This document shows, piece by piece, positions 22,668-29,912 of a stretch of 64,000 bases of DNA. Below the pieces are notes generated by a model. The model made no database searches. It was not told the origin of the DNA and saw only the letters and a list, made by a program, of their open reading frames with translations. Within the stretch, counting starts at the first letter, position 1. The number at the start of each line of letters is the position of its first letter. The stretch spans positions 248,001 to 312,000 of the forward strand of contig CAVUUV010000005.1 of assembly GCA_963744905.1 (NCBI GenBank), read 5' to 3'. The stretch comes from DATFFO01 sp963744905 (GTDB lineage Bacteria; Actinomycetota; Acidimicrobiia; Spongiisociales; ZC4RG35). A program made the translations under genes and the position numbers.

Positions 22668-23350
22668 GGTCATGTCGATTCTGCTCTGGAGCAGAGCGGG
22701 GACCATGGGAGTCTGATCCCTGTCCGCAGGTGCTGGCCCACAATGGGAAGCGCCTGAACAACGCGGATGCGGCGGTGTATGTACTCGAGAGCGCTGCCGG
22801 TCCAGTGAGCGTTTATGACATCCAGCGCGGAATAGAGCGCGAACTCGGCCGGACACCACCTCGGCCGTCTCTAAACGTGAGCGTGGCGAATGATCGACGC
22901 TGCTGCTGGGCGGGGAGAGGCCTCTACGGTCTCTACCGCCACGGATTCATTCCGGGGCCACGTCGGCTGCTGGACGTCGCGCGTGTCCTGCTACTTGCCC
23001 ATCGGGATTCGATGAGTCTGGAGGAGCTCTCCTTCGTCATGAAGTACATCGGCTACCGATTCCAGGATCAATCGCTCACGAACGCCGTGGTCTACAGCGG
23101 AGCCGTTCAATGGGACGGCTGGCGACGTGTTCGAACAGGAAGCGGTCGGCAGGCGGAGGTCAACCTCCGTCGCGAACTACCCATCGCGCCCAGGAAGGCG
23201 GATTCCCAGGCTGTGATCGAACGGACGAGCGCCCTAGTTGCCGAGGCTCTGGCCGTTCGATCGAAGCGCCTTCGGTCCGCCCGGCGAGGGTTAACGCGAA
23301 ACGACACAGTCTATGTCGAAGGGTCCATACCGCCATCCACGATCGGATGA
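22664..23350 (+). CDS. Island operon gene 5: zinc-finger plus winged-helix (HARE-HTH-like) protein
   Basis: 228 residues. The N-terminus has Cys4, Cys7 and Cys20 (CRFC...DPC), possibly a metal site. Residues ~30-90 (NNADAAVYVLESAAGPVSVYDIQRGIERELGRTPPRPSLNVSVANDRR...GRGLYGLYRHG) fit the HARE-HTH winged-helix pattern, a fold found beside restriction-type domains and proposed to sense DNA modification. A second helical domain follows (RRLLDVARVLLLAHRDSMSLEELSFVMKYIG), and the C-terminus is basic. ATG 22664 overlaps the previous stop. Likely the DNA-recognition or regulatory subunit; it may bind the palindrome at 18880. Confidence 0.75.
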   Translation: MRSCRFCSGAERGPWESDPCPQVLAHNGKRLNNADAAVYVLESAAGPVSVYDIQRGIERELGRTPPRPSLNVSVANDRRCCWAGRGLYGLYRHGFIPGPRRLLDVARVLLLAHRDSMSLEELSFVMKYIGYRFQDQSLTNAVVYSGAVQWDGWRRVRTGSGRQAEVNLRRELPIAPRKADSQAVIERTSALVAEALAVRSKRLRSARRGLTRNDTVYVEGSIPPSTIG

Positions 23351-23400
23351 ATCCAAATCAACGATCGATCTCATGTGTTCCAATCGCTGCTGACCCGACC

Positions 23401-23418
23401 TGACACACATCTGACACA
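23401..23418 (+). repeat. Putative integrase arm-type site, right
   Basis: TGACACACATCTGACACA, 16/18 identical to 13459-13476 and in the same orientation. It lies 107 bp inside attR. In the excised circle the two sites would flank the att core at 78 and 107 bp, as arm sites of a tyrosine integrase do. Confidence 0.5.
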
Positions 23419-23525
23419 AGCCGGCGCGAAACAGTGCGAAATGGCGAAGTCGGCCGAAGCACGAAAGCCCTGCACAGAAGCCGTTTCCGACCAAACCCCC
23501 AGGTCAGCGAACTGGCCTGCCGTAT

Positions 23526-23569
23526 CTTCACACGGCAGAGGTCACTGGTTCGATCCCAGTAGCGCCCAC
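23526..23569 (+). repeat. attR: displaced 3' half of tRNA-Val(CAC)
   Basis: 44 bp identical to 13338-13381. There is no matching 5' half, so this is a tRNA fragment and not a functional tRNA; it marks the right boundary of the island. Confidence 0.93.
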
Positions 23570-23906
23570 TCTCCCAACACCCCGCGAATCGGTCGGAAAG
23601 CCCTGTGCTGCAAGGGGTTAGGGCCATCGTGACTGCGCTGGCGCAGAGAGAACGGGGAGAACTCCTGCCGCGGTGCACGCCGAAGCTCTGGTGAGTCATT
23701 CATCCTCGCCATGACAGGCGGTCTGATCTGGTGAATTGTTCCGGCAGTCGGCTGGATCGAGGAAGAAGTCGAGGTCCCCGCGGCAATCAGGACGCCGAGG
23801 GCAGGCCGCATCGGACCGGCTCGGTCCACACGAATTTCGTGGCTCCGGCTCCAGGGGACGCTGTGTTCGACCCCGTGATGACCGATCGGTGTCGTCGGCC
23901 TGGGTC

Positions 23907-23922
23907 ATAAGTGGAGACTTAT
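23907..23922. promoter_or_regulatory. Inverted repeat, probable TetR operator
   Basis: ATAAGT-GGAG-ACTTAT, perfect 6-bp arms, about 36 bp upstream of the LLM oxidoreductase start and next to a weak -10-like TAGTCT. The second gene of that operon encodes a TetR repressor, so autoregulation is likely. Confidence 0.6.
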
Positions 23923-23957
23923 CCTCCGTTTCTGGTAGTCTGTCGAAGGAGGCAGTC

Positions 23958-24839
23958 ATGAAGATCTCGATCAGTGTCACCAACTACTCGTGGAACGGAA
24001 CGGAGACCCTGCGATCACACCTAGACCAGATCGCCACGGCAGCGGACGGCTTCGGAGTCGACACGCTCTGGGTAGCGGATCACCTGGTCCAGGCCGACCC
24101 GGGCGCCAGCCTCGATGAGCCGATGCTCGAGGCGTACACGACTCTCGGTTACCTGGCCGCTCGAACCGACGAGCTGAAGCTGGGGACGATGGTCACCTGG
24201 GCGGGCATCCGCCCTGCCGCCCTGCTCATCAAGGCGGTGACCACCCTCGACGTCCTGTCCGGTGGCCGTGCCTGGTTGGGGCTGGGCGCCGGCTACCGGG
24301 ACGACGAGGCCAAGATGATGGGCCTGCCGTTCGCTCCCACCCGGGAGCGGTTCGAGGTCCTCGAAGACACCGTCGCCCTCGCCAAGCACATGTGGTCGGG
24401 AGACGAAACCGAGTTCGCCGGCCAGCAGATTCACCTCGAACGGCCCGTGTCACATCCGGCTCCGATCACCCGGCCCCGGATACTCATCGGAGGGACGGGA
24501 GAGAAGCGGACGCTTCCGCTGGTCGCCCGTCATGCAGATGCCTGCAACCTGTTCGATATCCCCGACGGAGGCACGACGATCCGGCACAAGTTGGAGGTGC
24601 TCACCGATGCATGCCGCACGGTCGACCGTGATCCATCGGACATCGAAACCACGGTCAGCGCCCGTCTGGAGCCTGACGAACCGGTCTCCAGCCTGGTTGA
24701 CAGGTGCCGGCGATTCACCGAGTGGGGACTCGGCCATGTGGTGCTGATCACTGCCGGGCCATGGGACACGGCGCGTGTCGCCACCGTCGGCAACGCCATC
24801 GACATGGTCGCCGACCTCGAGCCCAGCGGACGCCACTGA
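23958..24839 (+). CDS. LLM-class (luciferase-like) probable F420-dependent oxidoreductase
   Basis: 293 residues. The luciferase-like TIM barrel is recognisable from MKISISVTNYSWNG, GVDTLWVADHL, LKLGTMVTWAGIRPAALLIKAVTTLDVLSGGRAWLGLGAGY and PRILIGGTGEKRTLPLVARHAD. Actinobacterial members mostly use coenzyme F420 as hydride carrier; the substrate is unknown. ATG 23958 is chosen for the AAGGAGG site 5 bp upstream; a longer frame has no such support. It overlaps a TetR regulator gene (TGATG), suggesting regulation by its substrate or a related ligand. Confidence 0.88.
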   Translation: MKISISVTNYSWNGTETLRSHLDQIATAADGFGVDTLWVADHLVQADPGASLDEPMLEAYTTLGYLAARTDELKLGTMVTWAGIRPAALLIKAVTTLDVLSGGRAWLGLGAGYRDDEAKMMGLPFAPTRERFEVLEDTVALAKHMWSGDETEFAGQQIHLERPVSHPAPITRPRILIGGTGEKRTLPLVARHADACNLFDIPDGGTTIRHKLEVLTDACRTVDRDPSDIETTVSARLEPDEPVSSLVDRCRRFTEWGLGHVVLITAGPWDTARVATVGNAIDMVADLEPSGRH

Positions 24840-25468
24840 TGCGGGCCGATGCACGTCGCAACCAGGAGCGCCTTCTCGAGGCGGCAACGGAGATCTTTCT
24901 CGAATATGGTGCGGAGGCGCCGCTCGATGCCATCGCGGCGCGTGCCGGTGTTGGCATCGGCACGCTCTACCGTCACTTTCCCAACCGCGACGATCTCGTC
25001 AATGCAGTGGCGCGTCACGCCCTCGATCGAAGCATCAGCGCCGCCGAATCGGCTCAGGATGAGGTGGATGGGTTTGCGGCGCTGCAAAGCTACATGCATG
25101 CCGCGCTGGACCTCGGAGTGGGAGTGCTCAACCTCATCTTTCCGCTCATAACCGACCCTGAGTGGAACAACCTGCGAACCGCATCCGCCACGCTCATCGA
25201 AGGAATCCTGGCCCGGGGCCGGCGAGAAGGGCTGATACGCGATGACGTGCGGATACCCGACATCGGGTTCGCCCTGATCCACTTCTCCCGCCCCGTCGCT
25301 CACGCCTCATCGCTTGCCCGGCAACGAGCCATCGCCCATCGCCATCTGGCCATCTACATCGACGGACTCCACAGCGGTCCACACGCGTTGGGCCCTCTTC
25401 CGGCGTCGGCCGTCATGGACCGATTCGAGCCAACCAACGACCCCGCCTCCGCCGGCGCACGCTCATGA
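24839..25468 (+). CDS. TetR family transcriptional regulator
   Basis: 209 residues. The N-terminal TetR HTH is typical: RRNQERLLEAATEIFLEYGAEAPLDAIAARAGVGIGTLYRHFPNRDDLV. The C-terminal ligand domain is divergent. ATG 24839 overlaps the upstream stop, so it is coexpressed with the LLM oxidoreductase and probably represses that operon through the repeat at 23907-23922. The C-terminal ~25 residues are low complexity. The ligand is unknown. Confidence 0.9.
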   Translation: MRADARRNQERLLEAATEIFLEYGAEAPLDAIAARAGVGIGTLYRHFPNRDDLVNAVARHALDRSISAAESAQDEVDGFAALQSYMHAALDLGVGVLNLIFPLITDPEWNNLRTASATLIEGILARGRREGLIRDDVRIPDIGFALIHFSRPVAHASSLARQRAIAHRHLAIYIDGLHSGPHALGPLPASAVMDRFEPTNDPASAGARS

Positions 25469-25492
25469 CCACCGTGGAAGCCGGGGACCCGA

Positions 25493-26029
25493 TCAGGTGT
25501 GTTCGTGCCTGGCGGCGTCTCCATGCGGACCAGCCAGGATCTGCTGATACAGGTGGTGCGCCCAAACCTGCAGCCCGAGCATGGCTTGAACGTGAGCCCT
25601 GGCACGGGGAACGCCCTCGCCGGCGTGCTTTCCGAGGGCCATCGCGTGGGAGTGGCGAGCTTCGACCTGTTCTCGAACAGCCTTCGACAACATGTCGGCC
25701 AACTCGCCCGCCGAACCGCTCTCGAGCGCCCGTTCCGCAACCGGGATCACCGGACCCACATCGAGTCCTGCGGGTTTGAGTCCCGTGAAGGGCGCACCCT
25801 CCCCGGCCCGGTGCACCCGCACCGCGGTCTCTAAGAACCAGCGGTCCGCCACCTCGGTTGCCTCTCCGCCCATGGCCCTGGCCTTGACCGCCAGGTCGAA
25901 CGCACCCCGAACCTCGGCCTCGCCGTCGGCATGAACGTAAGGGAGGATGAGATCTACGTCCCCCTCGGCCAGCGCCAAACGAGCGGCGATCACAACCGGA
26001 CCGTCGAGTGAATCGCAGTGTGGAGGCAT
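25493..26029 (-). CDS. DUF6448 family protein
   Basis: 178 residues. The opening MPPHCDSLDGPVVIAARLAL and the core WFLETAVRVHRAGEGAPFTGLKPAGLD are the conserved parts of an uncharacterised family I know as DUF6448. Conserved His, Cys and Asp at the N-terminus and the HRAGEGA segment suggest a metal or cofactor site, but no activity is established. Soluble, no signal peptide. ATG 26029 follows an AGGAAGG-like site. It converges on the TetR gene with 24 bp between the ends. It may be cotranscribed with the DUF5661 gene upstream. Confidence 0.78.
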   Translation of the reverse strand: MPPHCDSLDGPVVIAARLALAEGDVDLILPYVHADGEAEVRGAFDLAVKARAMGGEATEVADRWFLETAVRVHRAGEGAPFTGLKPAGLDVGPVIPVAERALESGSAGELADMLSKAVREQVEARHSHAMALGKHAGEGVPRARAHVQAMLGLQVWAHHLYQQILAGPHGDAARHEHT

Positions 26030-26124
26030 TACAGCACCTTCCTGAGGTTCTCCTCACTGTGTGGGCCCGGCCACGGACACCACAAGGGTCGATGGTCCCC
26101 TCCCGCCGCCGATAACACCCGGGT

Positions 26125-26412
26125 TCAGACTATCCCGGGGTCGGTTTCATCCTCGAGGGCCCGCCCTGCATCCGCTTGGCGCTCCATGAGGTCCAGGCGC
26201 CGGTAATAGTCGGGGAACTCACGCAGGTGGGCGAGGGCGATCTTGGCGGTAACGACCGGGTCATCGCCCGTCACGTCCAGGTCCGGGAAGCGCCCCCCGT
26301 GTTCGAGTTCGACGTTCATGCCCTGGCAAACCTCATCGATACCGAATGCCTCGGCGGATATATCGATACCGGCCTCCGCCAGGGCGGCAGCGGCTTGTTC
26401 GTTGCTGAACAT
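26125..26412 (-). CDS. DUF5661 family protein
   Basis: 95 residues. The core GMNVELEHGGRFPDLDVTGDDPVVTAKIALAHLREFPDYYRRLDLME matches the small DUF5661 family (NVELEHG...DDPxxTxKIALAHLxEFPDYYxRL), of unknown function. Members are often near stress or osmotic genes. No signal peptide or membrane helix. A 16-bp palindrome lies 53 bp upstream of the start and may be its operator. Confidence 0.8.
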   Translation of the reverse strand: MFSNEQAAAALAEAGIDISAEAFGIDEVCQGMNVELEHGGRFPDLDVTGDDPVVTAKIALAHLREFPDYYRRLDLMERQADAGRALEDETDPGIV

Positions 26413-26464
26413 CGTTGGTCTCCTCTCGACCTCGTGATCATCAGGCAGCCGAGCGAACCCGGCC

Positions 26465-26480
26465 AGAGTCTTAAGACTCT
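26465..26480. promoter_or_regulatory. 16-bp perfect palindrome upstream of the DUF5661 gene
   Basis: AGAGTCTTAAGACTCT, perfectly self-complementary, in the 212-bp gap between the DUF5661 and GAPDH genes. Its position suits an operator for the minus-strand DUF5661 gene. No regulator is identified. Confidence 0.45.
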
Positions 26481-26624
26481 CCGGGGCGACGACGCCCTCG
26501 ATATCACCTCAGATGAAGCATCTGAAGGCACTACGTCGTAGCCGCCCCTGCTATCAGATAGGTCGTGTGTCGCCTTGGACTCAACATATCTACCAGGGGG
26601 ACCGGGGACCGACATCGATCCGGC

Positions 26625-27629
26625 CTAGAGCGCCTTGCCGCCTACCAGGCCGGCGATGTCGACCATCCGCGCCGAGTAGCCCCACTCGTTGTCGTACCAG
26701 GCCACGATCTTCACGACTCTGTCGCGGAGCACGATGGTCGACTCTGCATCGACGATCGACGAGTGGGGATCTCCGATTATGTCTCGAGAGACCAGGGCTT
26801 CCTCGGTCACCCGAAGCACGCCCTTCATCCGGCCGGCGGCCGCCTGCTGTAGTGCCTCATGAACCGCCTCGACGGTGACCTCCATCTCCAGAAGGGCGGT
26901 GATATCGGTCACCGAGCCATCCTCCACCGGCACCCGGAACGCCATCCCGTCCATGCGACCCTCGAGCTCGGGGATGACCAGCGCCGTGGCCCTCGCTGCC
27001 CCCGTGGTGGAAGGCACGATCGACAGTGCCGCCGCCCGTCCCCTCCGTCGCTTGCGGGTCGGCTTGTCCACCAGGGCCTGGCTGCTGGTGTAGGCGTGGA
27101 CGGTCGACATCATCAGGTGCTCGACACCGAAGGAATCGAGGAGCACCTTGGCCACCGGAGCAAGGCAGTTGGTGGTGCAAGAGGCATTGCTGACCACAAA
27201 ATGGCGATCGGGATCGAAGGCGTCCTCGTTGACCCCACGGACGAAGGTTGCATCCGCGTCGTCCGACGGGGCCGAGATGACCACCCGTGATGCACCCGCC
27301 TCCAGATGACCGGCGGCGTCGGCCCGGCTTCGTAGTGCACCGGTGCACTCCAGCACCACGTCGACACCCAGGTCGGACCAGGGAAGCCGGCCCGGGTCCC
27401 GCTCGGCTGTGAACGTCACCTCTCTGCCGTCAACCACCAGCCGATCACCCGAGGCCGACACCTTGCGCGGGTACCAGCCGTGGACCGAGTCGTATTTCAA
27501 CAGATAGGCCAGGTCGTCCAGGTCCGCCAGGTCGTTCAAGCCGACGACTTCGAAGCGGTCGTCGCTGATCAACTGCTTGAAGGAGCAACGCCCTATCCGT
27601 CCAAATCCATTGATGGCTACGCGAATCAT
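26625..27629 (-). CDS. gap: Glyceraldehyde-3-phosphate dehydrogenase (type I)
   Basis: 334 residues. Rossmann motif INGFGRIGR is at the N-terminus, catalytic Cys in SNASCTTNCLAPV, then MMSTVHAYTSSQ and the C-terminal WYDNEWGYSARMVD. The enzyme oxidises glyceraldehyde 3-phosphate in glycolysis. ATG 27629 (MIRVAINGFG) is chosen over an upstream frame extension that has no homology to the family. The usual pgk-tpi neighbours are absent, so this may be a second GAPDH. A run KRRRGR replaces the more usual DLRRAR near residue 195, giving a more basic S-loop. Confidence 0.95.
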   Translation of the reverse strand: MIRVAINGFGRIGRCSFKQLISDDRFEVVGLNDLADLDDLAYLLKYDSVHGWYPRKVSASGDRLVVDGREVTFTAERDPGRLPWSDLGVDVVLECTGALRSRADAAGHLEAGASRVVISAPSDDADATFVRGVNEDAFDPDRHFVVSNASCTTNCLAPVAKVLLDSFGVEHLMMSTVHAYTSSQALVDKPTRKRRRGRAAALSIVPSTTGAARATALVIPELEGRMDGMAFRVPVEDGSVTDITALLEMEVTVEAVHEALQQAAAGRMKGVLRVTEEALVSRDIIGDPHSSIVDAESTIVLRDRVVKIVAWYDNEWGYSARMVDIAGLVGGKAL

Positions 27630-27696
27630 GAACCTTCCTCGGTTGCTCAGCCATAAACCTAGGCTCGGGCCGGCAGAACCTCTCGCCACCCGGCGA

Positions 27697-27728
27697 GAAA
27701 CGGGCCCGGATGATCCCGGGCCCGTTTC
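27697..27728 (-). terminator. Strong GC-rich hairpin terminator
   Basis: 13-bp perfect arms (GAAACGGGCCCGG at 27697-27709 and its complement at 27716-27728) around a 6-nt loop. It lies 31 bp downstream of the minus-strand membrane-protein gene ending at 27759. Confidence 0.75.
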
Positions 27729-27758
27729 TACACACTCAGGGACCCGAAGGTCGCCCGG

Positions 27759-28175
27759 TCAGGTTTGGAGAGGCACCGTCCTCTCCGTCACATCGCGGAT
27801 GCCCATTCCAATCAGGATGAACAGTATTCCGATCAGGATGGCCATTCCTGCCACCCCGAAGGCCACAACCGAAGTGAACAGCGAGGCCTGGAGGAAAGAG
27901 GCCGTCATTGCGGTATCGCGCAGGGGATCGTCACGACCGAGTTGGGCGTATGTCTTGCCGCCCGTGGCGTCCAGGGCGTGGTGCTGGATGATCTCCGCCT
28001 CGCAGTAAGCACTGAAGGGGCCGTTGACGTGGTTCCCCGCCAGGCATGATGCGTCCTCGGCGACCGTGATCTCTTGATCGCCGAGCTTCACGCTCACCAC
28101 AGTCCAGGTGGCGACGCCAGCGATGATCAGGATCAACCCGATCACGATGGAAGAAATGAAAGCGGTTCTCCTCAT
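27759..28175 (-). CDS. Two-TM actinobacterial membrane protein (often mis-annotated as LigA)
   Basis: 138 residues. Helix 1 (ISSIVIGLILIIAGVATWTVV) and helix 2 (SLFTSVVAFGVAGMAILIGILFILIGMGI) bracket an outer loop with AEDASCLAGNHVNGPFSAYCEAEIIQHHALDATGGKTYAQL. Databases often name this family 'aromatic ring-opening dioxygenase LigA', which the membrane topology does not support. The loop has two cysteines that may form a disulfide. ATG 28175 has an AAGGAG site. Function unknown. Confidence 0.78.
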   Translation of the reverse strand: MRRTAFISSIVIGLILIIAGVATWTVVSVKLGDQEITVAEDASCLAGNHVNGPFSAYCEAEIIQHHALDATGGKTYAQLGRDDPLRDTAMTASFLQASLFTSVVAFGVAGMAILIGILFILIGMGIRDVTERTVPLQT

Positions 28176-28554
28176 GTCAACTCCTTGATGGATTGCGTGC
28201 AGACAATTAACACAGCCGTAAGGTATCGACCGTATGCGTCATCTCCTCCAAATGTACGGCACTCGATCCAGTCCGCTGAGGGACCTTTGACCCTTAGCCG
28301 CGAGACTCGGGTCACTTGGAACACGACCCACCCCCGCCGAGCATGCAGCATCGGAACCAGATCTGTTCTGAACCCGGCGCAACCATCACCTCACGCCGGC
28401 GCCAAGGGACGAAGCTGAACTCACCAAAGGACCCGACGGGACCCCTCTGTCCGGGGCTCCATTAGAGTGGATACCGGGACAAGAGGAGGTTTGGGGTGCG
28501 CAACCCGACGCCAGGAAGGGATTCAGCGTCGTGCCGTATGGGAGCTGAGTCCGG
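28176..28554. other. 379-bp intergenic region, no gene seen
   Basis: Lies between the divergent 27759-28175 and 28555-28731 genes. It should contain both promoters; no convincing -35/-10 pair or palindrome stands out. Confidence 0.5.
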
Positions 28555-28731
28555 ATGATCGTCACGCTCTTCTTCTGGGCCGTATTTCTGCTCGTCTGCC
28601 TGAAGGTCTACCCGGAGCTCCAGGACGAGAAGCCGGGATGGGGGATGAGGACCGAGTGGTTCATGATCGGGGTGGCTGCCGCTATCTCGTCGGCAGTTGC
28701 CGTTGCCCTGATGCTGCACGGTTTTTCTTGA
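28555..28731 (+). CDS. Small two-TM membrane protein
   Basis: 58 residues, MIVTLFFWAVFLLVCLKVYPE... then a charged hinge (DEKPGWGMRTEW) and a second helix (MIGVAAAISSAVAVALML). The coding pattern is plausible and the topology clear, but I know no homologue. Its 3' end overlaps the 3' end of yihY on the other strand by 50 bp. It could be a chance frame, though two clean helices with a hydrophilic hinge argue against that. Confidence 0.48.
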   Translation: MIVTLFFWAVFLLVCLKVYPELQDEKPGWGMRTEWFMIGVAAAISSAVAVALMLHGFS

Positions 28732-29632
28732 GCCCCACCGACGGGCCCGATCTGTGCCCCTGAGCCCTCTCCAATTCCAGCTCCGCAGTGAATGCCAATC
28801 CGGCCAACAGGGCCAAGGCACTCAACTGCGACCAGATCAATACTCCGATCAGGCCCGCCAGCGACCCGTAGGTCTCACCGAAAGTCGAGCTCACCGACAG
28901 GTACAGGGCGAGCCCACCTGAAAAGAGGAGCCACAGGATGGTGGCCGTGATCCCGCCCACGGCCAACCATGACAGCGAGGGCTGGTGGCGGTTGGGGGCC
29001 ACCTTGTACAAGACGGCCACGGCCAATATGGCGGCGGCGGCGCCCAGCGGCCACCTGAGCCATATCCATACGGACTGTCCCTCGACCGCCCCGGCGATGC
29101 TACGTCCGAAGGCGATCGCCACCAGGGCGCCGCCGAGGAGCAGGCCGACACTCAACGACAGCGCCAGACCGATCGCGTAGCGCCTCAGGGGCGAGCGGTC
29201 CTGATCCTTTCCGTACAGACGTCCCGCCCCTTGTTGAATCTGGCTCATACCCACCGTCCCCGAGATGATTGCGGTCAACCCGCCGGCGAGCAGAGCGATG
29301 AGGTCTCCGCGCCCGCTCCGCTGACCCTGATTGACTGCCTGCTGGAGGAAACCACCGGTCGGTCCCGGTGTCAGGGTGGTGAGCACTGTCTCAACCGACG
29401 ATCGCATCGTGTGGCTCCCGGCCCATACAGACACGGCTGTGAAGAAAATGAGGGCTGGAATCAGCGCCAGGACCATCTGAAATGCCACGGCTCGGGCATA
29501 GGAGAAACCGTCGGCTCGTCGGAATCGTCGCAGGCTCCTCTGGACCAGGGAGCCGTAGTCGACACGCCGCAGAATCTGCCAGGCGTCCTCCGAATCGAGA
29601 TCGCGTGTCTCTGGTACGGCTGGCGCGCCCAT
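28682..29632 (-). CDS. YihY/virulence factor BrkB family membrane protein
   Basis: 316 residues. The cytoplasmic N-terminus is followed by about six membrane helices; the signature regions are DGFSYARAVAFQMVLALIPALIFF, GTVGMSQIQQGAGRLYG, YKVAPNRHQPSLSW and GSLAGLIGVLIWSQLSALALLAGLAF. The family was once called ribonuclease BN but is now regarded as an inner-membrane protein of uncertain, possibly transport, function. The C-terminal tail is basic. It overlaps a small plus-strand gene at the 3' end. Confidence 0.9.
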   Translation of the reverse strand: MGAPAVPETRDLDSEDAWQILRRVDYGSLVQRSLRRFRRADGFSYARAVAFQMVLALIPALIFFTAVSVWAGSHTMRSSVETVLTTLTPGPTGGFLQQAVNQGQRSGRGDLIALLAGGLTAIISGTVGMSQIQQGAGRLYGKDQDRSPLRRYAIGLALSLSVGLLLGGALVAIAFGRSIAGAVEGQSVWIWLRWPLGAAAAILAVAVLYKVAPNRHQPSLSWLAVGGITATILWLLFSGGLALYLSVSSTFGETYGSLAGLIGVLIWSQLSALALLAGLAFTAELELERAQGHRSGPSVGLKKNRAASGQRQLPTR

Positions 29633-29720
29633 GGAAGGTCCTCCGGTGACTGGGTAGGGGAGTGTGGATTACCCGCTGCGATCACCGCCCAAACCATCGG
29701 CCGTCGAGTCCTGACACTCA

Positions 29721-29890
29721 CTAAGTACTCCGCGTCGCAATTACGGTCGCATGTTTCGCCGAGTCGGCGGCGTCGATGGCAAGGACGCAGTCCGCAGGCG
29801 CACCCGGAGCGGTGCGTCAAGGACGAGGACACAGCAAGCGGCGGCGCCGGCCGGTGAAACGTCAGCGTAATTACGGAGCGGGGTACTAAG
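29721..29890. mobile_element. Second MITE-like element (160 bp) with CTAAG duplications
   Basis: The direct repeats CTAAG (29721-29725 and 29886-29890) flank 29726-29885. The ends are imperfect inverted repeats of about 30 bp: left TACTCCGCGTCGCAATTACG, right (reverse complement) TACCCCGCTCCGTAATTACG, both continuing to GTTTC. No coding capacity. Unrelated in sequence to the elements at 9130 and 11464. It lies between yihY and the DmdA-like gene. Confidence 0.65.
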
Positions 29891-29912
29891 ACGGAGACGG
29901 ACTCAGAATGGG

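Larger units (their letters stand above)
13382..23569. mobile_element. 10.2-kb genomic island in tRNA-Val(CAC)
   Basis: Bounded by identical 44-bp repeats, one inside the functional tRNA and one a free-standing tRNA fragment. Genes inside are defence-like or unknown and are not the housekeeping genes seen on either side; base composition looks visibly less GC-rich. Contents from left to right: gajB-like, gajA-like, a two-gene module, a YHATRL protein, and a five-gene operon. No integrase, relaxase, replication or phage structural gene is recognisable. Paired 18-bp repeats at 13459 and 23401 look like integrase arm sites. The element is probably stranded or mobilised in trans. Confidence 0.88.
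23351..23957. other. 607-bp region without a gene, spanning the right island end
   Basis: Holds a putative arm site (23401-23418), the attR tRNA fragment (23526-23569), and the promoter/operator of the next operon (23907-23952). I found no integrase or recognisable remnant of one in any frame. Confidence 0.65.

Noticed and set aside
23526..23569. A fifth tRNA gene
   Set aside because: Only the 3' half is present; the 5' acceptor and D-arm are missing. It is the attR fragment.
23570..23957. An integrase remnant right of attR
   Set aside because: No frame shows the tyrosine-recombinase R...HxxR...Y pattern; peptides here are tRNA- or GC-derived noise.
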